Assembly: GCA_039177555.1 (NCBI GenBank)
Contig: JBCDFV010000007.1
Span: 62,001-126,000, forward strand
Source of the DNA: JANQGH01 sp039177555
GTDB lineage: Bacteria > Pseudomonadota > Alphaproteobacteria > DSM-16000 > Inquilinaceae
Reading direction: 5' to 3'
DNA: 64,000 bases
Position numbers and translations under genes: made by a program. The notes beneath the pieces were generated by a model. It made no database searches. It was not told the DNA's origin and saw only the letters and a program-made list of their open reading frames with translations. Positions 16,829 to 25,017 of this stretch are shown in pieces; the stretch's first letter is position 1, and every line of letters begins with the position of its first letter.

Positions 16829-17590
16829 ATGCCCCAGGAAACGCCGGACTTCGACGTCGTCGCCCTGTCCGCACGACCGGACTTGGACGAGCAGCACACG
16901 CAGATCGTGAACGCAGCTTGGCCCGAATTCATGCTGCACGATCCGGTGCTCGACCGAAACTGGTGGGCCCTGAATGAATGCTTTGCGGACTATCAGTTCG
17001 CACTGCTTGACCAGGACGACATCCTCGGTCTCGCCAACACCGTGCCGCTTCAGTTCACCGGGCCGTTGACGGATCTGCCCGATCGCGGGGTCGATTGGGG
17101 GATGGAGAAGGCCGTTCTCGACCATCATCAGGGGGCAGCGCCGAATTGCCTGATGGGCATTCAGGCCGTCGTCAATCCCGCGCATCGGGCCAAACGGTTG
17201 AGCGGGGCCTTGGTGGCCCAGATGGTCGCGCTGGCGGCCCGGATGGGCATTCGAACCGTGATCCTTCCCGTGAGACCGAACCAGAAGGCCCAGTTCCCGC
17301 TGATCCCGATGGAGCGGTATGTCACCTGGACCAACGATGCCGGCCTTCCCTACGATGCCTGGCTGCGGGTCCATGTGCGCATGGGCGGCAGGATCATCCG
17401 GGTTTGCCCCGATTCCATGCTCATTCCAGGCACGATCGCGGACTGGTCTCGCTGGACGGGATTAGAGTTCCCGGGCAGCGGGCGCTATTGCGTGCCGGGC
17501 GCCCTGAACCCGATCGACATCGACCTTGAACAAGACCAGGGGATCTATCGCGAGCCGAACGTCTGGGTCGTACACGACGTCGACGATTAG
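16829..17590 (+). CDS. GNAT-like acetyltransferase (hypothetical)
   Basis: This 253-residue soluble protein has the general shape of a GNAT domain: an N-terminal strand-helix region (INAAW-like, residues 26-34), a central VVNPAHRAKRLSGALV segment at about 112-127 that resembles motif A (R/Q-x-x-G/A with a following helix), and a C-terminal half with no recognised features. Motif A lacks the usual glycine pattern, so acetyl-CoA binding is uncertain. The stop codon overlaps the stop of the convergent ThiF-family gene by four bases. It may be cotranscribed with the preceding dehydrogenase. No substrate is suggested by its neighbours. Confidence 0.6.
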   Translation: MPQETPDFDVVALSARPDLDEQHTQIVNAAWPEFMLHDPVLDRNWWALNECFADYQFALLDQDDILGLANTVPLQFTGPLTDLPDRGVDWGMEKAVLDHHQGAAPNCLMGIQAVVNPAHRAKRLSGALVAQMVALAARMGIRTVILPVRPNQKAQFPLIPMERYVTWTNDAGLPYDAWLRVHVRMGGRIIRVCPDSMLIPGTIADWSRWTGLEFPGSGRYCVPGALNPIDIDLEQDQGIYREPNVWVVHDVDD

Positions 17591-18378
17591 CGATGGGCCG
17601 ACAGATCGCTGATCGAGGCCTGCGGACCGCATAGCGGGCAGGCCGGGTCGCGCGGAATGGCCAGCTTGGTGAAGCGCATCGACAGGACGTCGATCAGTAG
17701 CAACTGGCCCGACAGGCTGTCGCCGAGGTCAAGCACCGTCTTTACCGCCTCGACCGCCTGTAATGAGCCGACGACGCCGGCCAGCGCGCCCAAAACCCCC
17801 GCCTCGGCACAGTTGGGCACCGCGTCCGGCGGGGGCGGTTCCGGGAACAGGCAGCGATAGCAAGGATGCGGTGGTCCGTCATAGGCGCGGAAGACCGATA
17901 GCTGCCCCTCGAAGCGCAAGAGTGCCGCCGAGACCAGCGGCTTGCGCGCGAAATAGCAGGCATCGTTCAAGAGATAACGGGTGGCGAAATTGTCGCTGCC
18001 GTCGATGACCAGGTCGTAGCTGTCGATCAGGGCTTCGACGTTGGCGGCGCTCAGCCGCTCCACGATCGCGTCGACGGTGACGTCGGGGTTGAGCGCCGCG
18101 ATTTTTTGGGCCGCGCTTTCGACCTTCGGCACGCCAAGGGTGCCGGTGTCGTGGATGACCTGACGCTGCAGGTTCGACAGGTCGACCACATCGTCATCGA
18201 CAATGCCCAGCCGCCCGAAGCCGGCGGCGGCCAGGTACAGCAGCAACGGCGCGCCCAACCCGCCGGCCCCCACCACCAGCGCCGAGGTCCGCAGCAGCTT
18301 CGCCTGACCGGGCCCACCGATTTCCGGCAGGATCAGATGGCGGGCATAGCGGTCGATCTGGTCGTCGGTGAGGTCCAT
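17587..18378 (-). CDS. moeB: ThiF/MoeB-family adenylyltransferase
   Basis: The 263-residue protein is an E1-like enzyme that adenylates the C-terminal glycine of a sulfur-carrier protein such as MoaD or ThiS. It has the nucleotide loop GAGGLG at 37-42, DGSDNFATRY at 126-135, the conserved cysteine Cys190 (PNCAEAG), and two CxxC zinc pairs (Cys173/Cys176 and a CPLC near residue 248). There is no rhodanese domain. It follows cysK on the same strand at about 80 bases, so it may serve cysteine or cofactor sulfur transfer and not only molybdopterin. Whether it serves MoaD, ThiS or a CysO-like carrier is not readable. Confidence 0.88.
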   Translation of the reverse strand: MDLTDDQIDRYARHLILPEIGGPGQAKLLRTSALVVGAGGLGAPLLLYLAAAGFGRLGIVDDDVVDLSNLQRQVIHDTGTLGVPKVESAAQKIAALNPDVTVDAIVERLSAANVEALIDSYDLVIDGSDNFATRYLLNDACYFARKPLVSAALLRFEGQLSVFRAYDGPPHPCYRCLFPEPPPPDAVPNCAEAGVLGALAGVVGSLQAVEAVKTVLDLGDSLSGQLLLIDVLSMRFTKLAIPRDPACPLCGPQASISDLSAHR

Positions 18379-18458
18379 GCGCCCTTCTTACGGCGCGGGC
18401 GCGTGGACCTCAACCAACGTCAGATGGTGCTGACTCTTCGGCCAGGGTGCTGCGGTGC

Positions 18459-19448
18459 TCACTCCAAGCCCTCGAACAGGGCGGTGGAGAGATAGCGTTC
18501 GGCGATCGACGGGATGATGGCGACGATCTGCTTGCCCTCATTGCCGGGCCGCGCGCCGACCTCCAGCGCCGCCGCGAAGGCAGCACCTGACGAGATGCCG
18601 GCGGGCAGCCCTTCCAGCCGGGCGACCTGGCGCGCCATTTCGAAGGCGCGGTCGTTAGCGATCTGGACCACCTCGTCGATGATGCCCGTATTCAGGATAT
18701 CCGGCACGAAACCGGCGCCGATGCCCTGGATCTTGTGCGGCCCCGGTTGACCGCCGGACAGGATCGGGCTGTCCTCTGGCTCCACGGCGATGGCCTGAAA
18801 GCTGGGCTTGCGCTGTTTGATGACCTCTGAAACGCCGGTGATCGTGCCGCCGGTGCCGACGCCCGAGATCAGGATGTCGACGCCGCCGTTGGTATCGCGC
18901 CAGATCTCTTCCGCCGTCGTGTTGCGGTGGATTTCCGGGTTGGCCGCGTTTTGGAACTGTTGGGGAATGAGGGCGTTCGGCAGTTCCTCGACCAGTTCCT
19001 GCGCCTTGGCGATGGCACCCTTCATGCCCTTGGCCGCCTCGGTCAGGTACAGCTCCGCGCCCAGCAGCTTCAACATCTTGCGGCGTTCGATCGACATGCT
19101 TTCCGGCATGGTCAGGATCAGGCGATAGCCCTTAGCGGCGGCCACGAAGGCCAGCGCAATGCCGGTGTTGCCCGATGTCGGTTCGACCAGCACCGTCTCG
19201 CCCGGCACCGCCTTGCCGCTCGCCTCCAAGGCCTCGACCATCGCCAGGCCGATCCGGTCCTTAACGCTGGACAGAGGATTGAAGAATTCGAGCTTGGCCA
19301 GGATGTCCGCCTTGACGCCGTACTCCGCCGTCAGCTTCGGCACGCGGACCAGCGGTGTTGCGCCGATCGTATCGAGGATGGAGTCGTAGATCCGCCCCCG
19401 AAACTCGGGGTTCCCCGGCGGGGCATTGTCCTGCATGGCAACGCTCAT
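18459..19448 (-). CDS. cysK: cysteine synthase A (O-acetylserine sulfhydrylase)
   Basis: This 329-residue PLP enzyme makes cysteine from O-acetylserine and sulfide. The Schiff-base Lys63 is in SSVKDRIG, the substrate loop TSGNTG is at 91-96, and the phosphate-binding SGVGTGGTI lies further on. I place the start at ATG 19446-19448, 8 bases after an AAGGAG site; a GTG three codons earlier is too close to that site. The upstream 100 bases hold a plausible promoter and a palindrome next to an Rrf2-family gene, which suggests regulation by cysteine or O-acetylserine status. The moeB-like gene follows on the same strand. Confidence 0.95.
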   Translation of the reverse strand: MSVAMQDNAPPGNPEFRGRIYDSILDTIGATPLVRVPKLTAEYGVKADILAKLEFFNPLSSVKDRIGLAMVEALEASGKAVPGETVLVEPTSGNTGIALAFVAAAKGYRLILTMPESMSIERRKMLKLLGAELYLTEAAKGMKGAIAKAQELVEELPNALIPQQFQNAANPEIHRNTTAEEIWRDTNGGVDILISGVGTGGTITGVSEVIKQRKPSFQAIAVEPEDSPILSGGQPGPHKIQGIGAGFVPDILNTGIIDEVVQIANDRAFEMARQVARLEGLPAGISSGAAFAAALEVGARPGNEGKQIVAIIPSIAERYLSTALFEGLE

Positions 19449-19473
19449 ATTTAACACTCCTTCATCGTATATT

Positions 19474-19527
19474 AACTGTTATTCACAGTTCTAGGCGCGA
19501 ATTTATGGTCGAACGCGCGCAATGCAA
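19474..19527 (-). promoter_or_regulatory. cysK promoter with palindromic operator
   Basis: Read leftward, TTGCAT (19527-19522), a 16-base spacer and TAAATT (19505-19500) fit a sigma-70 promoter. Just downstream, around the expected transcription start, is the perfect palindrome AACTGT-GAATA-ACAGTT (19474-19490). A 6-5-6 palindrome covering the start point, immediately after an Rrf2-family gene, is a good candidate for that regulator's operator. Confidence 0.55.
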
Positions 19528-19549
19528 AGGACTTTCTCTTTCCCCCCGA

Positions 19550-20005
19550 CTAGATGGACCAGTCGACCGCCGGCACCCCTTCGCGCGCAATGCCCTTCTC
19601 GCGGGCCGCGCGGCACAGATCGTCCACCGTGGTCTCGTCCATCTTGGCCATGCAGGCCTCCTGCATCTGGTCCCAAATCGGCCGGACCACCTCGCGACCC
19701 AGGTTGGACCCGGCCGGATCGTCGATCGGGTCTTGGGCGCTTTCCATCGCCCGGACCACGCGGACAATGTCGCCCAGCGAGATCAGGCGCCGTTCGCGGG
19801 CCAGGCGATAGCCGCCACGCGGTCCGCGCACGCCGCTTAGTATGCCTGCGCGGACAAGCTGCTGAAGCACCTGTTCCAAATAACGGCGGGGAATGCCCTG
19901 CCGTTCGGTGATGACGCTGCTTTGCACCGGCTGATCGCCGGAATGGTAGGCGATGTCGACAACGGCCTCGATGGCGAACAGCAGCTTTTTGGACAGGCGG
20001 AACAT
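19550..20005 (-). CDS. Rrf2-family transcriptional regulator
   Basis: This 151-residue winged-helix protein opens MFRLSKKLLFAIEAVVDIA and has the recognition and wing region IPRRYLEQVLQQLV followed by GPRGGYRL, as in Rrf2/IscR/CymR proteins. The C-terminal part has only two cysteines (about residues 118 and 131), not the three-cysteine cluster motif of IscR, so it more resembles CymR-type cysteine regulators that do not bind a [2Fe-2S] cluster. It starts at ATG 20003-20005, eight bases after dut ends, and lies just upstream of cysK with a palindrome between them. Control of cysK is the likely role. Confidence 0.85.
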   Translation of the reverse strand: MFRLSKKLLFAIEAVVDIAYHSGDQPVQSSVITERQGIPRRYLEQVLQQLVRAGILSGVRGPRGGYRLARERRLISLGDIVRVVRAMESAQDPIDDPAGSNLGREVVRPIWDQMQEACMAKMDETTVDDLCRAAREKGIAREGVPAVDWSI

Positions 20006-20012
20006 GGCTGCG

Positions 20013-20474
20013 TCAGCTTTGCGTGCCGGTGGAGCCGAAACCGCCGCCGCCGCGCGCGGTCTCGTCCAGGCTCGATACGACACGCCACGTCGCCCGTTCG
20101 TGCCGGGCAATGACCATTTGCGCGATGCGCATGCCGCGTTCGATCGTGAACGCCGCGTCGCCCAGGTTGGCCAGGATGACCTTCACCTCGCCGCGATAGT
20201 CTGCGTCGATGGTTCCCGGGCTGTTCGGCAGCGTGATGCCGTGGCGCAGCGCCAGGCCGGACCGGGGGCGCACCTGCGCCTCGAACCCTTCGGGCAAGGC
20301 AATCGTCAGGCCGGTCGGGATCAGTTCGCGCTGGCCGGGTTGCAAGACCACGGGTTCGTCCACCGCCGCCAGCAGGTCCATGCCGGCCGCCAGGTCGGTG
20401 GCGTAGGCGGGCAGCGGCAGGTCGGCGCCGTGCGGCAGGCGGGCCACGGCGATTTCAAGCGGCTTGATGGTCAT
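20013..20474 (-). CDS. dut: deoxyuridine 5'-triphosphate nucleotidohydrolase
   Basis: This 153-residue trimeric dUTPase hydrolyses dUTP to dUMP and pyrophosphate, keeping uracil out of DNA and feeding dTMP synthesis. All five motifs are visible: AAGMDLLAA, RPRSGLAL, GTIDADYRGEV, RGMRIAQMV and the C-terminal GGFGSTG loop. The ATG overlaps the coaBC stop by four bases (20471-20474). coaBC-dut pairing is widely conserved in proteobacteria. The Rrf2 gene follows after seven bases, so the regulator may be cotranscribed with coaBC-dut. Confidence 0.96.
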   Translation of the reverse strand: MTIKPLEIAVARLPHGADLPLPAYATDLAAGMDLLAAVDEPVVLQPGQRELIPTGLTIALPEGFEAQVRPRSGLALRHGITLPNSPGTIDADYRGEVKVILANLGDAAFTIERGMRIAQMVIARHERATWRVVSSLDETARGGGGFGSTGTQS

Positions 20475-21682
20475 TCGGCAAAAGGTCCGCGTTCGATGAT
20501 GGTTTGCACGAGCCGGCGGCCGACATCGCGCTTGGTGAGTGTCGGCCAGTCCTCGACCCCGTCCGGGGTGACAAGATGGACGGTGTTGCGGTCGCCGCCG
20601 AACGTGCCGACGGCAGGCGAAACGTCGTTGGCCAGAATCCAGTTGCAGCCCTTTCTGGCCAATTTAGCCTGGGCATGGGCCACCACGTCCTCGGTCTCGG
20701 CCGCGAAGCCGATCACTATGCCCGGCCGTTCCGGGCCGCTCTTCGACAGGGTGGCCAGGATGTCCGGATTCTCGCTGAGAGTCAGTGTCGGCGTCGCCTG
20801 ACCGTCCGCCTTCTTCAGCTTCTGTTCGGCCGCGTCGGCAACGTGCCAGTCGGCCACGGCAGCCGCGCAAACCGCGATGTCGGCCGGCAAGGCGGCTTGG
20901 CAGGCCGCCAGCATCTCTTTGGCGGTTTCGACCGGCACGGTCGTCAGGCCGGGCGGTTCCGGCAGGTCCACGGGACCGGTGACCAGCGTCACCTCCGCGC
21001 CAGCCTCGGCCAAGGCCATGGCGATCGCATGACCCTGCCGGCCCGACGACCTGTTGGCGATGTACCGGACCGGGTCGATCGGTTCATGGGTTGGGCCGCT
21101 GGTCACCAGCGCCCGGCGCCCCGCCAACGGCCCGCTGGCGGTTTGAAAGAAGTTCGAGATCTCGGCGACGATCTCCAACGGCTCCGCCATGCGGCCGGGG
21201 CCGTATTCGCCGCAGGCCATGTCGCCCTCGTTGGGGCCGACGATCATCACGCCGCGATCGCGCAGCACAGCGAGGTTCGATTGGGTCGCCGGGTGCTGCC
21301 ACATGCGCACATTCATGGCCGGGGCCGCCAGGACAGGCTTGTCCGTGGCCAAGAGGACCGTGGTCGCCAAATCGTTCGCCATGCCGGCGGCCATGCGCGC
21401 CAGGATGTCGGCGCTGGCCGGCGCCACGACCAGCAGGTCGGCGTTGCGCGAGAGCTGGATATGACCCATCTCGGCCTCGTCGGTCAGCGAGAACAGGTCG
21501 GTATAGACCTTGTCCTCAGTCAGCGCGGACACCGACAGCGGCGTGACGAATTGCTCGCCCGCCCGCGTCAACACGGCGCGCACATCCGCGCCGCGCTCGC
21601 GCAGGCGGCGGATCAGATCGAGCGATTTATAGGCGGCAATACCCCCGGAGATGATCAGGAGGACGCGCTTTCCACGCAGCAC
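20471..21682 (-). CDS. coaBC: bifunctional phosphopantothenoylcysteine decarboxylase/phosphopantothenate-cysteine ligase
   Basis: This 403-residue fusion supplies two steps of coenzyme A synthesis. Residues 1 to about 185 are the FMN-binding CoaC decarboxylase, with ISGGIAAYK at the start and the PAMNVRMW active-site motif. The remainder is the CoaB ligase, with SGPTHEPIDPVRYIANRSSG at the substrate-binding region and a DVSP stretch. The start is GTG 21680-21682 (gtg ctg cgt), with only a weak ribosome site. In many alphaproteobacteria ubiB lies between ubiE and coaBC. Here there is only a small lipoprotein gene. Confidence 0.95.
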   Translation of the reverse strand: MLRGKRVLLIISGGIAAYKSLDLIRRLRERGADVRAVLTRAGEQFVTPLSVSALTEDKVYTDLFSLTDEAEMGHIQLSRNADLLVVAPASADILARMAAGMANDLATTVLLATDKPVLAAPAMNVRMWQHPATQSNLAVLRDRGVMIVGPNEGDMACGEYGPGRMAEPLEIVAEISNFFQTASGPLAGRRALVTSGPTHEPIDPVRYIANRSSGRQGHAIAMALAEAGAEVTLVTGPVDLPEPPGLTTVPVETAKEMLAACQAALPADIAVCAAAVADWHVADAAEQKLKKADGQATPTLTLSENPDILATLSKSGPERPGIVIGFAAETEDVVAHAQAKLARKGCNWILANDVSPAVGTFGGDRNTVHLVTPDGVEDWPTLTKRDVGRRLVQTIIERGPFAE

Positions 21683-21790
21683 AGTGCGAAATCCCGAAAA
21701 AAGAACACTGAAGTTTGCGGAAATGAATGTAGGTTAGGATCAAGGGGGCGGCAAGCCGGTATTGGCCGGCGCGCCGACGCAATTCCGCAG

Positions 21791-21928
21791 TCAGTTGCCT
21801 TCCAGCGCGTCGCCCGTATCGCGAATATCCTGACCGATGCCGCGGATCGTATTGTCGCAGGCCGCAAGCCCGACACCGGCCACCGCAAGGGCCAGCAAGA
21901 GCGAGACGGTCGAAAGCAGCCGTTTCAT
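21791..21928 (-). CDS. entericidin-like small lipoprotein (45 aa)
   Basis: A 45-codon gene on the minus strand starts at ATG 21926-21928, eight bases after a GAGGA site, and stops at 21791-21793. The product begins MKRLLSTVSLLLALAV and has the lipobox GLAAC with cysteine at residue 24, followed by DNTIRGIGQDI and a short acidic tail. This matches the entericidin A/B pattern (small membrane lipoproteins with CNT-xRGxGxD after the lipid cysteine). EcnB-type proteins are stress-linked toxins or envelope lipoproteins; the role outside enterobacteria is not established. No partner antidote gene is adjacent. Confidence 0.85.
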   Translation of the reverse strand: MKRLLSTVSLLLALAVAGVGLAACDNTIRGIGQDIRDTGDALEGN

Positions 21929-21984
21929 GGCATTTCCTCTCATGGACTCTCTCATCCAATGTCGGTGATGCTATCGCGAGGTCG

Positions 21985-22785
21985 CTAGATTCGCCAGCCG
22001 CTGTGGATGGCGGCAATGCCGCCGGACAGATTGCGCCAGCGCGTGTGCGAGAAGCCAGCCTGGCTCATGCGCTGTTCCAGTTCGGACTGGTCCGGAAAGC
22101 GCCTGATGCTTTCGACGAGATACTGATAGCTGTCGCGATCGCGCGCGACGATTTCGCCCAGGCGCGGTATCACCGCGAAGGAATAGGCGTCATAGGCCCG
22201 GCGCAGCATGGGCACCGCAACCTGGCTGAACTCCAGACAGAAGAACCGGCCGCCCGGCTTCAGCACCCTGCGGGCCTCGGCCAAGGCATCGTCGATCCGG
22301 GTGACGTTGCGCAGGCCGAAGGCGATCGTATAGGCGTCGATCGAACGGTCGGCGATGGGCAGCGCCTCGGCATTGCCGACGACGACGTTCAGACCGTGAA
22401 CCAGGCCGCGATCGAACGCCCGATCACGCCCTACCCGCACCATCGCCTCGGTCAGGTCGCAGATGGTGATATCGGCCGCCGGCGTCCGGTCCTTCAGCCG
22501 GAAGGCGATGTCGCCCGTGCCGCCGGCCACGTCGAGCGACCGTTCGTTCGCACGCAACTTCACCTGTGTGACGAAGCTCGTCTTCCACAGGCGATGGGTG
22601 CCGACGCTCATCAGGTCGTTCATGAGATCGTAGCGGCGGGCCACACGGTCGAAGACGCCGTGCACCATCTCCGTCTTGGCACGGGGTTCCACCGCCCGGT
22701 CGCCGAACCAGCCGGCCTCGGGATTGCGCGGTCCCGGCGCGGCGTCGGCCGTCTTCTGATCGCCCTCGGTCATGGGCGGGACCAT
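21985..22785 (-). CDS. ubiE: ubiquinone/menaquinone biosynthesis C-methyltransferase UbiE
   Basis: This 266-residue SAM-dependent enzyme C-methylates the benzoquinol (or demethylmenaquinol) ring. Family signatures are YDLMNDLMSVGTHRLWK near residue 52, the SAM loop LDVAGGTGDI, the NAEALP stretch, FGLRNVTRI, and RVLKPGGRFFCLEFS. A second possible start is ATG 22773. The N-terminal 30 residues are a low-complexity leader absent from E. coli UbiE. It is divergent from mutM with 38 bases between the starts, a conserved alphaproteobacterial pairing. Its usual downstream partner ubiB is not here. Confidence 0.95.
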   Translation of the reverse strand: MVPPMTEGDQKTADAAPGPRNPEAGWFGDRAVEPRAKTEMVHGVFDRVARRYDLMNDLMSVGTHRLWKTSFVTQVKLRANERSLDVAGGTGDIAFRLKDRTPAADITICDLTEAMVRVGRDRAFDRGLVHGLNVVVGNAEALPIADRSIDAYTIAFGLRNVTRIDDALAEARRVLKPGGRFFCLEFSQVAVPMLRRAYDAYSFAVIPRLGEIVARDRDSYQYLVESIRRFPDQSELEQRMSQAGFSHTRWRNLSGGIAAIHSGWRI

Positions 22786-22823
22786 AGCGTTGAGCCCCGC
22801 TTCTTGCTATAGGCCGCGACGCA

Positions 22824-23687
22824 ATGCCCGAACTGCCCGAAGTCGAAACCGTCCGCCGCGGCCTGGCGGCTAAAATTCTTGGCCAGCGGTTCGTCGCCGT
22901 CGAACAGCGGCGCGCCGACCTGCGCTATCCCCTGCCCGACGACCTGCCCAACCGCCTGATCGGCCGGACCGTCGAGGCGATCGACCGGCGCGCCAAATAC
23001 CTGTTGCTGCGCCTGGATGACGGCATGGTGCTGATGATCCATCTTGGCATGTCGGGCCGCATGCTGTTGGCGGACGGCCGCCAAGAACCGGGGCCCCACG
23101 ATCATCTGATCTTCATGACCGATGACGGCACGTCGGTGACCTTCAACGATGTCCGGCGCTTCGGCATGGTCGATCTGGTCTCGTCCAATGCGCTCGCCGC
23201 CTACCCGGCCCTGGCGAGCCTGGGGCCGGAACCGTTGGGTGACGCCTTCACGCCTGCCGTCCTGTCGGAGAGCCTGAGCGGCAAGCGAACCCCGATCAAG
23301 GCGGCCCTGCTGGACCAGCGGGTCGTGGCGGGCCTTGGAAACATCTATGTCTGCGAGGCCCTGTTCATGGCCGGCATCTCGCCCCGGCGCCTGGCGAAGA
23401 CGGTTGTCGGAAGCCGGGCGGAGCGGTTGGTGCCGGCGATCAAATCCGTGCTCGATCGCGCGATTGCGGTTGGCGGCTCGTCCCTCCGCGACTATGTGCA
23501 GGCCTCCGGCGAGCTCGGCTACTTTCAGCACGAATGGGCCGTTTATGGACGCGAGGGACAGCCGTGCAAGCGCTGCGATGGTGATGTCATTGACGATGTC
23601 CAGGGCGACGGGAAAGCTACTGGCGGCATTCGGCGCCTGGTTCAGTCCAACCGGTCGACCTTCTATTGCCCGCGCTGCCAGCGGTGA
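22824..23687 (+). CDS. mutM: formamidopyrimidine-DNA glycosylase
   Basis: This 287-residue base-excision repair enzyme removes 8-oxoguanine and formamidopyrimidines. It begins MPELPEVE, with the catalytic Pro2 and Glu3 exposed after Met removal. The helix-two-turn-helix motif VAGLGNIYVCEALF is in the middle. The C-terminal zinc finger has CKRCDG and FYCPRCQR (four cysteines). Lys in the KYLLL stretch and Arg of the zinc finger complete the DNA clamp. Length is about 15 residues above E. coli because of insertions near residue 200. It is divergent from ubiE. A palindromic repeat element starts 45 bases downstream. Confidence 0.96.
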   Translation: MPELPEVETVRRGLAAKILGQRFVAVEQRRADLRYPLPDDLPNRLIGRTVEAIDRRAKYLLLRLDDGMVLMIHLGMSGRMLLADGRQEPGPHDHLIFMTDDGTSVTFNDVRRFGMVDLVSSNALAAYPALASLGPEPLGDAFTPAVLSESLSGKRTPIKAALLDQRVVAGLGNIYVCEALFMAGISPRRLAKTVVGSRAERLVPAIKSVLDRAIAVGGSSLRDYVQASGELGYFQHEWAVYGREGQPCKRCDGDVIDDVQGDGKATGGIRRLVQSNRSTFYCPRCQR

Positions 23688-23731
23688 ATTGGGTGGGTCG
23701 TCGCTCGGGGCTCGACGAGGGCCGAAACCGG

Positions 23732-24004
23732 CCCTATACCAAGGATCGATGATAATGACCCATGTGATGGCGGCCAAATCGGTTCACGGCAAGGCGCGTC
23801 GCGCAGCGCGATGCCTTAGCATCGGGCAAGCGGCGCAACGCAGCCGTGGAGCGATTTGGCCCCACCGAAGGCCGCGTTGTCTTGTCCGCCGGCTGCGTTG
23901 CGCGCCGCTTGTGGTATGTCCACACCACGGCGCGACACGCGCCTGACCAGCGAACAAGACAAGGCGGTCACATGGGTCATTATCATCGATCCTTGGTATT
24001 AGGG
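23732..24004. repeat. cloverleaf-shaped palindromic element B (MITE-like, about 270 bp)
   Basis: Perfect 32-base inverted ends lie at 23736-23767 and 23968-23999 (core ACCAAGGATCGATGATAATG). They extend outward to CCCTA/TAGGG at 23732 and 24004 with one unpaired base. Within are two stems: GGCCAAATCG (23772-23781) with its complement at 23852-23861, and TTGTCTTGT (23877-23885) with its complement at 23954-23962. The first stem encloses a GATGC-CTTA-GCATC hairpin (23810-23823). No reading frame looks coding. The plan (long terminal stem, two side arms, GATGC/GCATC hairpin) equals that of element A though the ends differ. It fills most of the mutM to enoyl-CoA hydratase gap. Confidence 0.78.
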
Positions 24005-24066
24005 TACCGCGCGCTTGGGCGGATCTCGGGACCGCCGATGCTCTTAGACGAACTTCAGGAAATTCC

Positions 24067-24840
24067 ATGGCCTATGAAACTCTGATTGTCGAAAACCGTG
24101 GCAAGGTCGGCCTGATCACGCTGAACCGCCCCAAGGCGCTGAATGCGCTGAACGGCGCGCTGATCGACGAGTTGGGCCAGGCCTTGGATGCGCTGGAAGG
24201 CGACGATGCCGTCGGCTGTATCGTCATCACCGGCTCTGAAAAGGCCTTTGCCGCCGGCGCCGACATCAAGGAGATGGCGACGCGCAGCTTCATCGATGTG
24301 TTCGAGACGAACTTCATCGCCGATTGGCAACGGGTCGCGCAGTGCCGCAAGCCGGTGATCGCGGCGGTGGCCGGCTATGCGCTTGGCGGCGGCTGCGAGC
24401 TGGCCATGATGTGCGACTTCATCCTGGCGGCGAACACGGCCAAGTTCGGCCAGCCGGAAATCACCATCGGCACGATCCCCGGCGCGGGCGGCAGCCAGCG
24501 GCTGACCCGGTTCGTCGGCAAGTCCAAGGCCATGGAGATGTGCCTGACCGGCCGCATGATGGATGCCGACGAGGCGGAACGGTCGGGGCTGGTCAGCCGG
24601 ATCGTGCCGGCGGCGGACCTGGTCGATGAGTCGATCAAGGTCGGCGAGCGGATCGCGGAGATGTCGCGCCCGATGGTCGCCATGGCGAAGGAGGCGGTCA
24701 ATCGCGCCTATGAAACGACGATGGCCGAGGGCGTGCTGTTCGAACGCCGCCTGTTCCATGCCACCTTTGCGACCGAGGATCAGAAGGAAGGCATGGCCGC
24801 CTTCATCGAAAAGCGCCAGCCGGACTTCAAGAACGCCTGA
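24067..24840 (+). CDS. enoyl-CoA hydratase
   Basis: This 257-residue crotonase closely follows the mitochondrial short-chain enoyl-CoA hydratase pattern: FAAGADIKEMA near residue 60, the oxyanion-hole GGGCELAMMCD near 103, and PEITIGTIPGAGGSQRL with the second catalytic glutamate. It hydrates trans-2-enoyl-CoA in beta-oxidation. Synteny with mutM upstream and rpsT-dnaA downstream is common in alphaproteobacteria, where this gene is a fixed passenger near dnaA. The start at ATG 24067 lies about 60 bases after the palindromic element B, so its promoter is close to or within the element. It appears complete and ordinary. Confidence 0.93.
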   Translation: MAYETLIVENRGKVGLITLNRPKALNALNGALIDELGQALDALEGDDAVGCIVITGSEKAFAAGADIKEMATRSFIDVFETNFIADWQRVAQCRKPVIAAVAGYALGGGCELAMMCDFILAANTAKFGQPEITIGTIPGAGGSQRLTRFVGKSKAMEMCLTGRMMDADEAERSGLVSRIVPAADLVDESIKVGERIAEMSRPMVAMAKEAVNRAYETTMAEGVLFERRLFHATFATEDQKEGMAAFIEKRQPDFKNA

Positions 24841-24939
24841 GCAGGCTGGCCGGCCGTTGTTTGGCGCCGCCGCGGCGCCGGCCAATTGCCGAAATGTGGC
24901 GCCGGCGAGCGGCAGCGCAAACAGGGTGCGGATCGCCGC

Positions 24940-24968
24940 TTGACGGCATAGGGCGCCACGACTATATA
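24940..24968 (+). promoter_or_regulatory. rpsT promoter
   Basis: TTGACG (24940-24945), a 17-base spacer and TATATA (24963-24968) form a near-consensus sigma-70 promoter 50 bases before the rpsT start codon. It suits a highly expressed ribosomal gene. Confidence 0.75.
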
Positions 24969-25017
24969 CCGCGCTCGCTTTGGAGCCGGAGACGGCTCTT
25001 CGACTAAGGGATTTGTG

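Noticed and set aside
20504..21988. Plus-strand frame of about 490 codons
   Set aside because: It is antisense to coaBC, with low-complexity Arg/Gln/Gly-rich translation.
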